64,000 nt of DNA from Streptococcus pseudopneumoniae (GCF_001074155.1 NZ_JUUZ01000030.1:50974-114973), one strand, 5' to 3'; shown: positions 8,641 through 16,631, counted from the first letter of the stretch. The notes: a model not told the origin generated them from the letters alone. Numbers and translations: made by a program.

Positions 8641-9582
8641 TTATTGTCCACTAGTCAGGGCTTGCAATTCTGTTTTTAGATACTGAGCCAAGTGTTGGTG
8701 GGCAAAAATAGTGGCATTTTTTTCTGCGGTAGGATTGTAGTTGGTGTTGGTATTTACATCATAGACATAAATGTCTCCACTCTCTGATTGAACCCATTCA
8801 ATCGCCGCAACTTCAATCTGAGCATTTTTCAAGAAACTTTCATAAGCTTCTCTCCGGTCATCTGGTAGAGGTTCTGTAATCTGGAATTTTTCAGACGTTT
8901 CTAGTTGCTCTGGTCTCTTGCCGATTTGGCAACCATCTGCTGGACAAAGTTGGAAACCATCTGAAGAATCGATCGAAACAGTATAGAGGAATTTTTGATT
9001 GATAAACTCTGAACGACGGATACGTCCATCACTTGGCTTGATGTAGGCTTGTAACAAGGTAATCCCGTCCACTGATGGTTCAAAGAGAGGGCTATTGACA
9101 TAAGTTGCCAGTTCCTCTTCATTTTGGAAGAGTTGAACGCCTAATCCCTTACCTGCACGATTGTGCTTGGTAATCAAAGGATAAATGTTTAATTTTCTTG
9201 CCGCTTCAATAATGTTTTCTTGACCCAAAACTGCAACTGTTGCAGGAGTCTCGATACCAGACTCGTTTAACTTCAAATATTGTTTGATTTTACTAATTTC
9301 AAGGTTGATAGCACCGGTACCATTCACAACTTTGCGTCCGTGTGCTTCTAACCAAGTAATCACTTGCTCTGTAAATTCTGGCGCATAACGATGTCCTCTT
9401 GTGTGTGAAGAGGCAGACATACGATTGTAAAAGATACCTTGCGGCGGTGGGCTTTGCAAATCTAAAATCCCACTAGACAAATCCCATAGTTCATAAGGGA
9501 CTTCTAATTCTTCCAACCATTTCACTAAATGTTGAGTCCATTCTAGATTCTCATGAATCACATAAACTTTTGCTTCACTCAT
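8641..9582 (-). CDS. ATP-grasp ligase, RimK-like
   Basis: This 313-residue cytoplasmic protein has an ATP-grasp layout: an N-terminal pre-ATP domain, KQYLKLNESGIETPATV near 105, a lysine/glycine loop KHNRAGKGLGVQLF near 145, and a C-terminal metal-binding motif YVYDVNTNTNYNP near 280. RimK-like enzymes join an amino acid to a carboxylate through an acyl phosphate, often adding glutamate. The gene lies 13 bp after an amino-acid/carboxylate symporter on the same strand, with its own GGAGAT site. The pair may import a small carboxylate or amino acid and then ligate it. That link is an inference, and the substrates are unknown. Confidence 0.78.
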   Translation of the reverse strand: MSEAKVYVIHENLEWTQHLVKWLEELEVPYELWDLSSGILDLQSPPPQGIFYNRMSASSHTRGHRYAPEFTEQVITWLEAHGRKVVNGTGAINLEISKIKQYLKLNESGIETPATVAVLGQENIIEAARKLNIYPLITKHNRAGKGLGVQLFQNEEELATYVNSPLFEPSVDGITLLQAYIKPSDGRIRRSEFINQKFLYTVSIDSSDGFQLCPADGCQIGKRPEQLETSEKFQITEPLPDDRREAYESFLKNAQIEVAAIEWVQSESGDIYVYDVNTNTNYNPTAEKNATIFAHQHLAQYLKTELQALTSGQ

Positions 9583-9595
9583 TATTCATATCTCC

Positions 9596-10846
9596 TTAAG
9601 AAAAGCTGACTGATAATTGGCTTTCCTTTTCTTCTTCTAAAATGTATCCTTCTGTTTTTTCGATAACGCTAACTGTTAAGATTTGACCCAAAACATTGAT
9701 CATAGTACGGCCAGCATTGACAAAGAAATCAACTGCAAAAATCAAGGCCACTCCTTCAACTGGCAAGCCCAATTGAGGTGCTGCAGCTAATAGAACCACA
9801 ATAGCTCCTGATGGTACGGTTGCCGCAGTTTTTCCAATTAAAGTCAAAAGTAAAACAGTAAACAAGAGACTTGATAATGAAAATTGAATGCCATAGGCAT
9901 GGGCGATAAAAATTGTCGCTACTGAGAAATAAACCGCTGCTCCTTCTAAGTTAAAAGTATATCCTAAAGGAACAACTAAATCAATTGTATGCTCGTCATG
10001 CCCCTGTTTTTTCAAATCTTTAAGAAGTGATGGCAAGACCACACTAGAACTTCCAGTAACAAAAGCCAGAGTCAAGAGACTCCAATTTTCACGAAAGGCT
10101 GACAAATACGGCACCTTAAAGAATACAGCAATCAAAGGGAAAATAAGGAGAACCAATACAGCATAAGCCAGATAAGTTCCAATTACAAACTGACCAAGCC
10201 CAATCAACTTGTCGACACCCGTAGTTGCAACATCTTTAGCGATAAATCCAAAAATACCAATCGGTGATAGTTTGATAATTACTGCAACAATCTTGTAAAT
10301 GGCTTCAATCCAGATTTGGAAACCTTCGATAATCTTCTGAGATTTGTCAGACTTAAGATTCCCAATTCCGTAACCAAGAAAGATGGCAAAAACGATAATT
10401 GGCAATAGAGCGCCATCTGAAAGAGATTTAACGATATTTGATGGAATGAAACCAAGCAAAAATTCGCTGAACTTGACATTGTTAGCAATCCCATCAAGGT
10501 TTCCACCAGTTTGACCGATATTCACTCCTTGACCAAATCCTAAATAGTAACTAGCAAATACAAACAAAAGAGTAATGGCAGTTGTTACAGCAAAAAAGTA
10601 AACCAAACTCTTGGTCAAAATTTTCCCGAAAGATTTTTTTCCGATAACTCCAGCTACTGCAACAACGATGGTTGGGAAGATTAGCGGAATGATAACCATA
10701 TTGATCAATTTAATAAAGGCTTGACCTAAAAATTGATAAAAGCCTGAAAATTGTGGCCAGATAAGTGCAGCGATAACACCAAAGACCAAAGCCACCAATA
10801 ATTGAATGCCTAGTGAGAGTTTTGACCATAAAGTAACTAATTTCAT
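9596..10846 (-). CDS. Dicarboxylate/amino acid:cation symporter (DAACS), atypical
   Basis: This 416-residue protein has the glutamate-transporter fold with about eight membrane helices and two re-entrant hairpins. Hairpin 1 carries GSSSVVLPS near 267. The helix 7 motif, usually NMDGT, reads NLEGA near 302. The helix 8 motif is VDFFVNAGRTMINVLGQ near 374. Against the archaeal GltPh model, the aspartate that holds the substrate amino group (D394) is Asn, and the sodium ligand D405 is Gln. The binding arginine (R397) and N401 remain. The family is clear, but the substrate or the coupling ion is probably not the classical aspartate/Na+. It precedes and probably drives the ATP-grasp gene. Confidence 0.85.
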   Translation of the reverse strand: MKLVTLWSKLSLGIQLLVALVFGVIAALIWPQFSGFYQFLGQAFIKLINMVIIPLIFPTIVVAVAGVIGKKSFGKILTKSLVYFFAVTTAITLLFVFASYYLGFGQGVNIGQTGGNLDGIANNVKFSEFLLGFIPSNIVKSLSDGALLPIIVFAIFLGYGIGNLKSDKSQKIIEGFQIWIEAIYKIVAVIIKLSPIGIFGFIAKDVATTGVDKLIGLGQFVIGTYLAYAVLVLLIFPLIAVFFKVPYLSAFRENWSLLTLAFVTGSSSVVLPSLLKDLKKQGHDEHTIDLVVPLGYTFNLEGAAVYFSVATIFIAHAYGIQFSLSSLLFTVLLLTLIGKTAATVPSGAIVVLLAAAPQLGLPVEGVALIFAVDFFVNAGRTMINVLGQILTVSVIEKTEGYILEEEKESQLSVSFS

Positions 10847-11024
10847 AAGAAACTCCTTTGTTTTATTTGCTACTCATTCTACTACTATTCTTCTCTCCTG
10901 ACTAATATATATTTTTTATTGTCACCATAAAAAAGATTTATAATGAAGGTTCAAACTACTCCAACTTTACAAAGTAAATCACATTGATGTTTGATATAGT
11001 ATAAAAAATCAGTTTCTAAACAAA

Positions 11025-11039
11025 AATTTTTAGAAAAAC
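11025..11039. promoter_or_regulatory. Weak CodY-box-like sequence
   Basis: AATTTTTAGAAAAAC matches 12 of 15 positions of the CodY box AATTTTCWGAAAATT. It lies between the divergent symporter and DUF3397 genes. With three mismatches it may be chance in AT-rich DNA. Confidence 0.25.
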
Positions 11040-11085
11040 ACTGTTAAATCAAGGAATATGCTTTCCTTTTATTCAAATTTTATGA

Positions 11086-11091
11086 TACAAT
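11086..11091 (+). promoter_or_regulatory. Extended -10 of the DUF3397 gene (leaderless)
   Basis: TACAAT with TG one base upstream lies 6 nt before the ATG at 11098. No ribosome site is possible if transcription starts at the usual distance, so the mRNA is probably leaderless. No convincing -35 is visible. Confidence 0.6.
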
Positions 11092-11097
11092 ATTGTT

Positions 11098-11451
11098 ATG
11101 ATTTTAATAAAACTCGCTTCTGTCTTGCTTTTGGTACTAACCTTGGCTTTGGCTATTATCTTTAGTAGATTTTTAAAGTTAAAGAAAAAGGGGATTAACT
11201 TTGCAGATTTGGCTTTTCCTTTTCTGATTTTTGAATACTATTTAATCAGTGCAAAGGTTTTTACCCATAATCAACTTCCCATTTTGGGGGCAGCCCTATC
11301 TTTGCTAGCCATCATTCTAGCCTTTTTCTTTTTAAGCAAAAAACGTAGTTTTTATTATCCAAAATTCCTTAAATTCTTTTGGAGAGCTGGATTTCTACTC
11401 ACATTGCTCATCTACATCGTTATGATTGTTCAAATCTTCATGATGAAATAA
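11098..11451 (+). CDS. DUF3397 family membrane protein
   Basis: This 117-residue protein has four predicted membrane helices (about 3-22, 37-57, 62-82 and 92-115) and a basic loop after the first (RFLKLKKKG). It resembles the DUF3397 family of small Firmicute membrane proteins, which have no established function. The start has no Shine-Dalgarno sequence and sits 6 nt downstream of an extended -10 box, so it is read as a leaderless gene. It is followed by a hairpin terminator before the choline-binding amidase gene. Confidence 0.72.
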   Translation: MILIKLASVLLLVLTLALAIIFSRFLKLKKKGINFADLAFPFLIFEYYLISAKVFTHNQLPILGAALSLLAIILAFFFLSKKRSFYYPKFLKFFWRAGFLLTLLIYIVMIVQIFMMK

Positions 11452-11459
11452 ATCATGCC

Positions 11460-11505
11460 AGCACCTCAACAGTTGGCGACTCGTTCTTCCACATGAGGTG
11501 CTTTT
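11460..11505 (+). terminator. Terminator after the DUF3397 gene
   Basis: AGCACCTCA (11460-11468) pairs with TGAGGTGCT (11494-11502) around a long 25-nt loop, followed by TTTT. The large loop and short T-run suggest moderate strength. Confidence 0.6.
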
Positions 11506-11553
11506 CTAATGACATTTTAAAAAAGATTATTAAAAAAATAGGAGATCAAACAA

Positions 11554-13236
11554 GTGAAAAAAACGCTCTTGGCAAGTGCCATCGCACTTACTTTTCTAGG
11601 ATTCGCAACACACCCTGCTTTGGCTGAAGAAAATAACGTAAAAACTACAGCAGAAACGACACAAGAAACTACAACTACAGAAAAAGAAAAAAAGAGCATC
11701 CCTTCAACCAAGGAAACTGCTCCTTCTACTGAAACAAGTTCAAGCGTACCAACAACTTCTACAACAAATCCAAGTGAAACTCCAGCTAAGAAAGAGGAAG
11801 ACAAGGCTCCAGAAGTCAAAAAAGAAGGTTGGGTATTAGAGGAAAACCACTGGCGTTTCTATGAAAACAATGCCCCTGTTCTTAACTGGAAAAAAATTCA
11901 AGGAAAATGGTACTACTTCGATAAGAACGGTATCATGCTCAGTGATACGATTTATGATGGATACATCCTGACTAGTAGCGGGGCTATGGTAGATAGTGGC
12001 TGGGGTAAAATCAAAGATAAATGGTATTATGCAAAGCCATCTGGTAAAATCTCTCAGCAAAAATGGGAAAAAGTTGGTGGTGTATGGTACTACTTTGACA
12101 AAGATGGAATCATGCTCAGCAACACCATTTTTGATGGTTATATCTTTACCAATAGTGGGGCTATGGCTGAGAGCGCTTGGGTCAAACAAGATGGTAAATG
12201 GTACTATGCCCAAACTTCTGGACAATTAAGTAAAAATAAGTGGGATAAAATTGGTGGTACTTGGTACTACTTTAATAAAGATGCCACTATGGCAAGTAAC
12301 CAATGGCAAGGTAACTACTACCTAAAAGCTAGCGGTGCCATGGCTGAGAAAGAGTGGATTTTTGATAAAAACTATAATAGCTGGTTCTATTTAAAATCAG
12401 GTGGTGCTTATGCAGCGCGTGAATGGATTGGTTCATACTACCTCAAGTCAGGTGGTTACATGGCTAAGAGTGAATGGATTGATGACAGCTACTACAATGC
12501 TCGTTACTATGTAGATGAAAATGGTGTCTATGTCACAGGAACTCGTAAAATCGATGGAAAAGCACATCAGTTCCAAAGTAATGGAAAATGGATAGGTGAA
12601 GTTCCAGTAAGTCGTGGATTTGAAAAAGGAAAATACACATATACCGTTTTCTTAGACCCAGGACACGGCGGTAAAGATCCTGGTGCTGTTTATTATAACA
12701 CGAATGAAAAAGACCTCACCATGCAAGTTTATCAAAAACTACGCAAGGAACTCCAAAGTCTTGGTTATACTGTTCTTTCTTCTAGAGATAGTGATGTCTA
12801 TGTCGACTTTGTCACTGAACGTTCAAGAATGGTTAATAAGACTGATTCAGATATCTTTATTAGTATTCACTTCAATGCTAGTGGCAGCCCTGCTTCTAAC
12901 CGTTCTGGTATTCAGACCTATTCTTACGAAGAAGCTGCTGGTTATCCTTCTAAGATTAATCCATACTGGCATAACCATCCCGACCGTATCAGTGAAAGCA
13001 ATCGCCTAGCTACAGATATCCACTCTTCACTCCTAGCTGAAACAGGTGCTAAGGATGCAGGTCTTCTCCAAAGTAGCTTTGCTGTCCTTCGAGAAACCGA
13101 TAAACCAGCAGTTCTATTGGAGCTTGGTTACATTGACAATTTCAACGAAAACCAACAAATTCGTAGCGATGCTTACCAAAATAGATTGGTGGCAGGTATT
13201 GTCAAAGGTATTCAAAAATATTACGCAGGCAAATAA
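11554..13236 (+). CDS. Choline-binding N-acetylmuramoyl-L-alanine amidase (Amidase_3)
   Basis: This 560-residue secreted protein has a signal peptide (KKTLLASAIALTFLG, cleavage near ALA-EE), a Thr/Ser/Glu/Lys-rich linker (about 25-90), choline-binding repeats (about 92-350), and a C-terminal zinc amidase domain (about 365-560). The amidase shows FLDPGHGGKDPG, NEKDLTM (zinc Glu), SIHFNAS and LLELGY, all expected catalytic or metal residues. It should cleave the MurNAc-L-Ala bond while anchored to teichoic-acid choline. The repeats include a 59-residue unit present twice (WYYFDKNGIML then WYYFDKDGIML). The start is GTG with GGAGAT 7 nt upstream. It is not LytA, whose catalytic domain differs and lies N-terminal. 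Confidence 0.9.
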   Translation: MKKTLLASAIALTFLGFATHPALAEENNVKTTAETTQETTTTEKEKKSIPSTKETAPSTETSSSVPTTSTTNPSETPAKKEEDKAPEVKKEGWVLEENHWRFYENNAPVLNWKKIQGKWYYFDKNGIMLSDTIYDGYILTSSGAMVDSGWGKIKDKWYYAKPSGKISQQKWEKVGGVWYYFDKDGIMLSNTIFDGYIFTNSGAMAESAWVKQDGKWYYAQTSGQLSKNKWDKIGGTWYYFNKDATMASNQWQGNYYLKASGAMAEKEWIFDKNYNSWFYLKSGGAYAAREWIGSYYLKSGGYMAKSEWIDDSYYNARYYVDENGVYVTGTRKIDGKAHQFQSNGKWIGEVPVSRGFEKGKYTYTVFLDPGHGGKDPGAVYYNTNEKDLTMQVYQKLRKELQSLGYTVLSSRDSDVYVDFVTERSRMVNKTDSDIFISIHFNASGSPASNRSGIQTYSYEEAAGYPSKINPYWHNHPDRISESNRLATDIHSSLLAETGAKDAGLLQSSFAVLRETDKPAVLLELGYIDNFNENQQIRSDAYQNRLVAGIVKGIQKYYAGK

Positions 13237-13240
13237 AGCA

Positions 13241-13270
13241 AAAGTCTCGAGAAAGCTCGAGACTTTTTTG
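13241..13270. terminator. Bidirectional terminator after the amidase gene
   Basis: AAAGTCTCGAG (13241-13251) pairs perfectly with CTCGAGACTTT (13256-13266) around a 4-nt loop, with T-runs on both strands. It serves the amidase gene and the convergent small membrane gene. Confidence 0.88.
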
Positions 13271-13272
13271 TT

Positions 13273-13587
13273 TTATACTTCTTTCTTGTTAGTTTCCGGA
13301 AAGAGGAAACCAATCCCCACACAAGCTAGCACACCTGCACCGATAACCAAACCACTTGAAAGTGGCAAGATATCAAGAATGGCATTAGCGATGATAAAGG
13401 CAATAATTAAGCTCATGAGACTGGCCTTATAATCTTTTTTAACCAAATTCTCAAGAGTAAAGAATAAGAATAAACCTACTGGAAAGAGTGCCCAGATGTT
13501 AACATCCAAACTTGGCCATCCAACTAAACCAAAATACAAAACTGCTGCTGCAACGACTAAAAATCCGATACCTACTACTTTTTTCAT
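13273..13587 (-). CDS. Small hydrophobic membrane protein of unknown function
   Basis: This 104-residue protein has about four membrane segments (roughly 4-22, 28-46, 56-73 and 78-95), a short basic turn (NLVKKDYKAS) and a charged C-terminal tail. Its general pattern resembles small LiaF-N-terminus-like membrane domains of Firmicutes, but I cannot make a firm family call. It has its own promoter upstream and ends at a bidirectional terminator, so it is a single-gene unit. It lies just outside the tRNA-Thr island boundary. Confidence 0.65.
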   Translation of the reverse strand: MKKVVGIGFLVVAAAVLYFGLVGWPSLDVNIWALFPVGLFLFFTLENLVKKDYKASLMSLIIAFIIANAILDILPLSSGLVIGAGVLACVGIGFLFPETNKKEV

Positions 13588-13643
13588 GATATAACCTCAT
13601 TTTCTATTTTGTTAGGAAGTTTAATCTCCCCTTGACAATTACT

Positions 13644-13672
13644 ACTATAACAGAAATAAAAAACGCAAACAA
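13644..13672 (-). promoter_or_regulatory. Promoter of the small membrane gene
   Basis: On the minus strand, TTGTTT (13667-13672), a 17-nt spacer and TATAGT (13644-13649) fit a sigma-A promoter. Confidence 0.55.
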
Positions 13673-13733
13673 TAGGTTTTGCCTATGTGGTAGTCATGAT
13701 AGACTATGTGGTCAAAAATCTTATCAAAAGAAA

Positions 13734-13757
13734 AAAGAAGTCCAAGAGGACTTCTTT
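13734..13757 (-). terminator. Terminator that originally served tRNA-Thr
   Basis: AAAGAAGTCC (13734-13743) pairs perfectly with GGACTTCTTT (13748-13757), loop of 4 nt, followed on the minus strand by TTTTTTCTTTTG. It lies 6 nt past the orphan tRNA acceptor strand, so it reads as the tRNA's old terminator, now also the end of any transcript leaving the island. Confidence 0.82.
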
Positions 13758-13762
13758 CACAC

Positions 13763-13778
13763 TGCCGATTGCAGGGAT
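13763..13778 (-). other. Displaced 3' end of tRNA-Thr (attachment site)
   Basis: On the minus strand this reads ATCCCTGCAATCGGCA. That is the end of a T-loop/T-stem, the acceptor strand AATCGGC and discriminator A. It pairs perfectly with the 5' strand GCCGATT of the tRNA-Thr gene 6 kb away, whose own 3' strand is mismatched. Bases 13767-13778 are identical to 19825-19836, a 12-bp direct repeat bounding the intervening island. Confidence 0.8.
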
Positions 13779-13825
13779 ATTAAAAACCTTAACAAACGCT
13801 ATTATATCAACACTTTCAAGAGTGG

Positions 13826-13873
13826 TTGGTCAAATTTTGGTCAAAATAGTGACTAACTAATTTTTTGACTAAC
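13826..13873. repeat. Short direct repeats next to the attachment site
   Basis: TTGGTCAAA occurs at 13826-13834 and 13837-13845, and TGACTAAC at 13850-13857 and 13866-13873. Paired short repeats between an integrase end and an att core are typical of recombinase arm-binding sites; here this is inference. Confidence 0.4.
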
Positions 13874-13875
13874 CT

Positions 13876-13923
13876 TCACTTTAACTCTTTTTTTGCCTCA
13901 TCAATAGTATGCTTCAATGCTCT
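13876..13923 (-). pseudogene. Possible C-terminal remnant of a tyrosine integrase
   Basis: An open stretch ends RALKHTIDEAKKELK then stop, resembling the charged helical tail of phage/ICE tyrosine recombinases. It sits about 100 bp inside the attachment site, where an integrase gene normally ends. A stop codon directly upstream in frame and the neighbouring gene show the rest is gone. The fragment is short, so the call is tentative. Confidence 0.35.
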
Positions 13924-13926
13924 TTA

Positions 13927-14580
13927 TCACTCCGGTAATTCTACCTTCAAACTCATATCCGTCGGTTGCAATACCTTCTGAACCGCTGCGAGAAAGGCCA
14001 ATCCATTATCAGATGGGGAATATTGGAAAGTAATTTGGATGACTTTTTTATCAAAGTTATCACCATATCGCTTCACATACTGCTTGCTTTCGAGGAACTG
14101 AATGTAATTATTAATTTTTTCTTGCAGAATTTCCAAATGGACTGCTTCTATCTCTTCCTGCCAGCCGACTGAATCCACCAGAAGAAGCTCTAAATGATTA
14201 TCAACTATACCAATAGCGTCAAGTTCAGTTGGTTTGAGCTCTGAGGAAATTGCTTTTTGTAACAGTTCTTCGAATTCTTTTTCGGAAAAATAGTGTCTCT
14301 TTCTATCTGTATCAATAAGAAGAAATTCTGGATTATCTCTTAAAAATTGTATGTTAGCATCTTCTTGACTAATTTTTGATTTCCAAAATCCGAAATTAGC
14401 ATAATTAATTAATTCTTCACCATCATGTTCTCCTGCTAAATAGCTATCCACTGCTTCTTTAGTGATTTCTCTAACCACTTCTGGGCAAGTAATATAAAAA
14501 GTTGGATAACGCAAAAAATACTTATCACCATCTTGACAGATTTCCAACATATCTTTTTTGCTTAAATAAATTACTTTCAT
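13927..14580 (-). CDS. Putative immunity-type protein with DUF6572-like C-terminal half
   Basis: This 217-residue soluble protein appears to have two halves. The N-terminal half (about 1-100) is acidic and aromatic without a family I recognise. The C-terminal half contains DAIGIVDNHLELLLVDSVGW near 125 and runs to the end, resembling the DUF6572 group found in bacterial immunity and toxin-associated loci. The ATG at 14580 is preferred over the upstream GTG because AAAGGTGA lies at the right distance. It is the last gene of the island row, and its stop is 3 bp from the integrase remnant. No toxin gene is beside it. Confidence 0.6.
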   Translation of the reverse strand: MKVIYLSKKDMLEICQDGDKYFLRYPTFYITCPEVVREITKEAVDSYLAGEHDGEELINYANFGFWKSKISQEDANIQFLRDNPEFLLIDTDRKRHYFSEKEFEELLQKAISSELKPTELDAIGIVDNHLELLLVDSVGWQEEIEAVHLEILQEKINNYIQFLESKQYVKRYGDNFDKKVIQITFQYSPSDNGLAFLAAVQKVLQPTDMSLKVELPE

Positions 14581-14612
14581 TAAAGTCACCTTTGCTATTT
14601 AAAATCTATTTA

Positions 14613-14960
14613 CTAATCACTTATAGGCCAGTGCCCTGTTTCAGCATAAATCATGACCTCATATGCCCCCCTAGAAGATTCAAATGCCTTATTCATCAAT
14701 GCTTTTGTAATTGGATAGTATACCTCTGGCCCCATGGCTCCTCCATTTTCTTTAAAGAAACCAATTTCGTAATAGCCGTTTGTCTCATATACAACAAATC
14801 CATCGCCTCTATGTACAATCGTATCCGATTGATTATAATCTTCTAAGTCATCTTTCTTTGGCCAACGATGATGTTCACAATAAAACATTACTTCTAAAGA
14901 ATCTTTTTCTGATTTAGAAACACATTCTGCTAATTCCTGGCTAATGGTAAAATTAATCAC
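14613..14960 (-). CDS. Small soluble protein, unknown (immunity-island gene)
   Basis: I do not recognise a family for this 115-residue protein. It is acidic and soluble, with aromatic-rich stretches (VMFYCEHHRWP near 24 and VMIYAETGHWP near the end). These two segments look like copies of one motif, so the fold may be internally duplicated. The start is GTG with a purine-rich AGGGGGAAAG site upstream. It lies between two other small genes on the same strand, each with its own ribosome site. The setting in an array of immunity-like genes is the only functional hint. Confidence 0.55.
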   Translation of the reverse strand: MINFTISQELAECVSKSEKDSLEVMFYCEHHRWPKKDDLEDYNQSDTIVHRGDGFVVYETNGYYEIGFFKENGGAMGPEVYYPITKALMNKAFESSRGAYEVMIYAETGHWPISD

Positions 14961-15100
14961 TTCTTTCCCCCTACTCCACAGAATCTGATAATCATTATTG
15001 TTTTTTAATACCGTACAATTTTTGTATTACTGAATTTCTGTTGTCATACAAATGAACTTTCTTTACTTTTTTAATTCTTCTTTATCATAGGCAAAAAAAT

Positions 15101-15664
15101 CTAGTTGGTGCACGTATTTCTTATTAATTTCTCCATTACCTTCTTTCGCTTGTGCAAATTGTTGGCTAAGCACAAATAGAGAATAAACAAAAGCATGGAG
15201 TGGAAAAACAATGGCAAAAAACTAGGATATATTAGGTAGATGGTCAAGAACACTAGCAAACTAATATAGCAACCACGAATTACAGAAGAAACAACAGCTC
15301 CACTTTTCTTTACTACCTCTAGGAATTCTAAGTACTCCAAATCTGTAAATAGAGCCGGATACAAATCCAAATCTTTTTTAAAATAGACATCCATTAACTT
15401 GCCGATAAGTAGGGAAATACAAGAGAATAGAATCAAATAAAAATACTTGTGATCAGCTATACTAAAGATTGTCAATCCATTCAGAAATCTTATAAAAGGA
15501 AGAACGAGCAACACCAGAGAAAGTATAACGTACTGTTGACTCTTAGAACTTCTTTCTGGAATCGAAAAATACAGTTTCCTTCCTTTTAGGTCATAGTAAA
15601 CCAATTTGTTTGTAAACTCCCCTAGATGAACTAGTCCTTTATATTGTTTATTCTTTTCTTTCAT
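15101..15664 (-). CDS. Membrane protein of unknown function (possible divergent DUF443-like)
   Basis: This 187-residue protein has a short basic N-terminus, a segment resembling a PH-like strand pattern (LVYYDLKGRKLYFSI near 20) and four hydrophobic stretches (about 45-62, 73-90, 125-145 and 150-168). The pattern is similar to the DUF443-like protein two genes upstream, though shorter. DUF443 proteins include immunity factors against membrane-damaging type VII toxins in staphylococci. Its start overlaps the preceding gene by 17 bp, so the two are probably coupled. Family membership is uncertain. Confidence 0.55.
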   Translation of the reverse strand: MKEKNKQYKGLVHLGEFTNKLVYYDLKGRKLYFSIPERSSKSQQYVILSLVLLVLPFIRFLNGLTIFSIADHKYFYLILFSCISLLIGKLMDVYFKKDLDLYPALFTDLEYLEFLEVVKKSGAVVSSVIRGCYISLLVFLTIYLIYPSFLPLFFHSMLLFILYLCLANNLHKRKKVMEKLIRNTCTN

Positions 15665-15914
15665 TTTCTTTTTTCAGTTCTTTCTCCAATTGTTTTAAGA
15701 CTGCTAAAATCTCACTTTTATGATCCATTGTTTCATCTACAAATCTTCTCGCTAAACTAAAAAAGCTAATTTTATCGATATTTTCTTCTCGTTCTATATG
15801 TTCAGTTAAGTTGTAGATATCCTGTATGATTCCAGGATATAATTTCTGACTCGGATATTCTAAGTCAATCAAATCTTGTAATTGCTCTATATATTGGGTG
15901 TATTGGTTCTTCAT
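15648..15914 (-). CDS. Small acidic helical protein, unknown (immunity-island gene)
   Basis: This 88-residue product is mostly helical and charged (LKQLEKELKKENERKE at the C-terminus) with no membrane segment. I do not recognise it. AAAGGATT precedes the ATG at a suitable distance. Its end overlaps the start of the next membrane protein by 17 bp, which suggests the two act together, for example as a soluble and membrane pair. That is only inferred from the overlap. Confidence 0.5.
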   Translation of the reverse strand: MKNQYTQYIEQLQDLIDLEYPSQKLYPGIIQDIYNLTEHIEREENIDKISFFSLARRFVDETMDHKSEILAVLKQLEKELKKENERKE

Positions 15915-15947
15915 AATTGAATCCTTTATTAACTTTAATCACTTCGT

Positions 15948-16631
15948 TTAATTTTTACTCTGGTTTGATTTAACTTCAACTATCTCATATTCCCGTTCTT
16001 CTCCAGATGCAAAGGCAACATTTATGGTTGCTAGAAAAATGAACATTGTTAAAATCATTATCAAAAGCATGGCTACATTTTTTATGTAAATAAAAGCTAA
16101 GGCAAATATAAGAGTTAAAGCAAAGAAACATAGTCGTAAAAGAAGCATTTTTATGTAAAAATGCGATGAATTTACTGGTTTTATTTTATAATAATCAGGT
16201 TGCTCCAATGATCTATTAAGTAATTCTTCCAAACTTTTTTTCTTTTTAGAATATACAATCTGAAGCAAACCAAAAGACAATAATAGCCCAATAACTACTA
16301 AAATCAAGCTAGTTACTATTGAAAAATTCACATAAAAGTTAGCAAATAAATCAATATGATTCATACGTGCCCAGGCATTCACAAAAACTGCCAATCCTGC
16401 AGCTAATGATGTTGGAAGGATAAATTTGCTCGCCTTAGAGTTTTTTTCTTCGATTTTAAAAAGTTCTTCATCTGAGATAGCATAAACTTTCTGATAAAAA
16501 CACCAGTTTAGAGGCAAACAGAGATATCCGAGAAAATGTTTAGGAGATCTATCTAATAGATACTGTTTCCCCTGATAATGAAATAATAGGTATCGAAGAT
16601 TCCCTTTATAATATAATTTTATTTTTTGCAT
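15948..16631 (-). CDS. DUF443-like tandem membrane protein, putative toxin immunity
   Basis: This 227-residue protein begins with a beta-rich domain (KLYYKGNLRYLLFHYQGKQY, then FPKVY-like segment FYQKVYAI) followed by about four or five membrane helices (roughly 70-88, 100-125, 158-180 and 185-205). This arrangement fits the DUF443 / tandem five-TM family. Some staphylococcal members protect against the type VII secreted membrane toxin TspA. No such toxin is seen nearby, so the role would be protection against toxins from other strains. The start follows AAGGA. The family call rests on layout and N-terminal motifs. Confidence 0.6.
   Translation of the reverse strand: MQKIKLYYKGNLRYLLFHYQGKQYLLDRSPKHFLGYLCLPLNWCFYQKVYAISDEELFKIEEKNSKASKFILPTSLAAGLAVFVNAWARMNHIDLFANFYVNFSIVTSLILVVIGLLLSFGLLQIVYSKKKKSLEELLNRSLEQPDYYKIKPVNSSHFYIKMLLLRLCFFALTLIFALAFIYIKNVAMLLIMILTMFIFLATINVAFASGEEREYEIVEVKSNQSKN

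Noticed and set aside
10919..10944. Plus-strand promoter TTGTCA...TATAAT in the symporter/DUF3397 gap
   Set aside because: The spacer is only 14 nt, too short for sigma-A, and there is a better -10 near the gene.
13632..13856. Plus-strand 74-codon frame across the island boundary
   Set aside because: It overlaps the promoter of the small membrane gene, the old tRNA terminator and the att site, and its product looks random.
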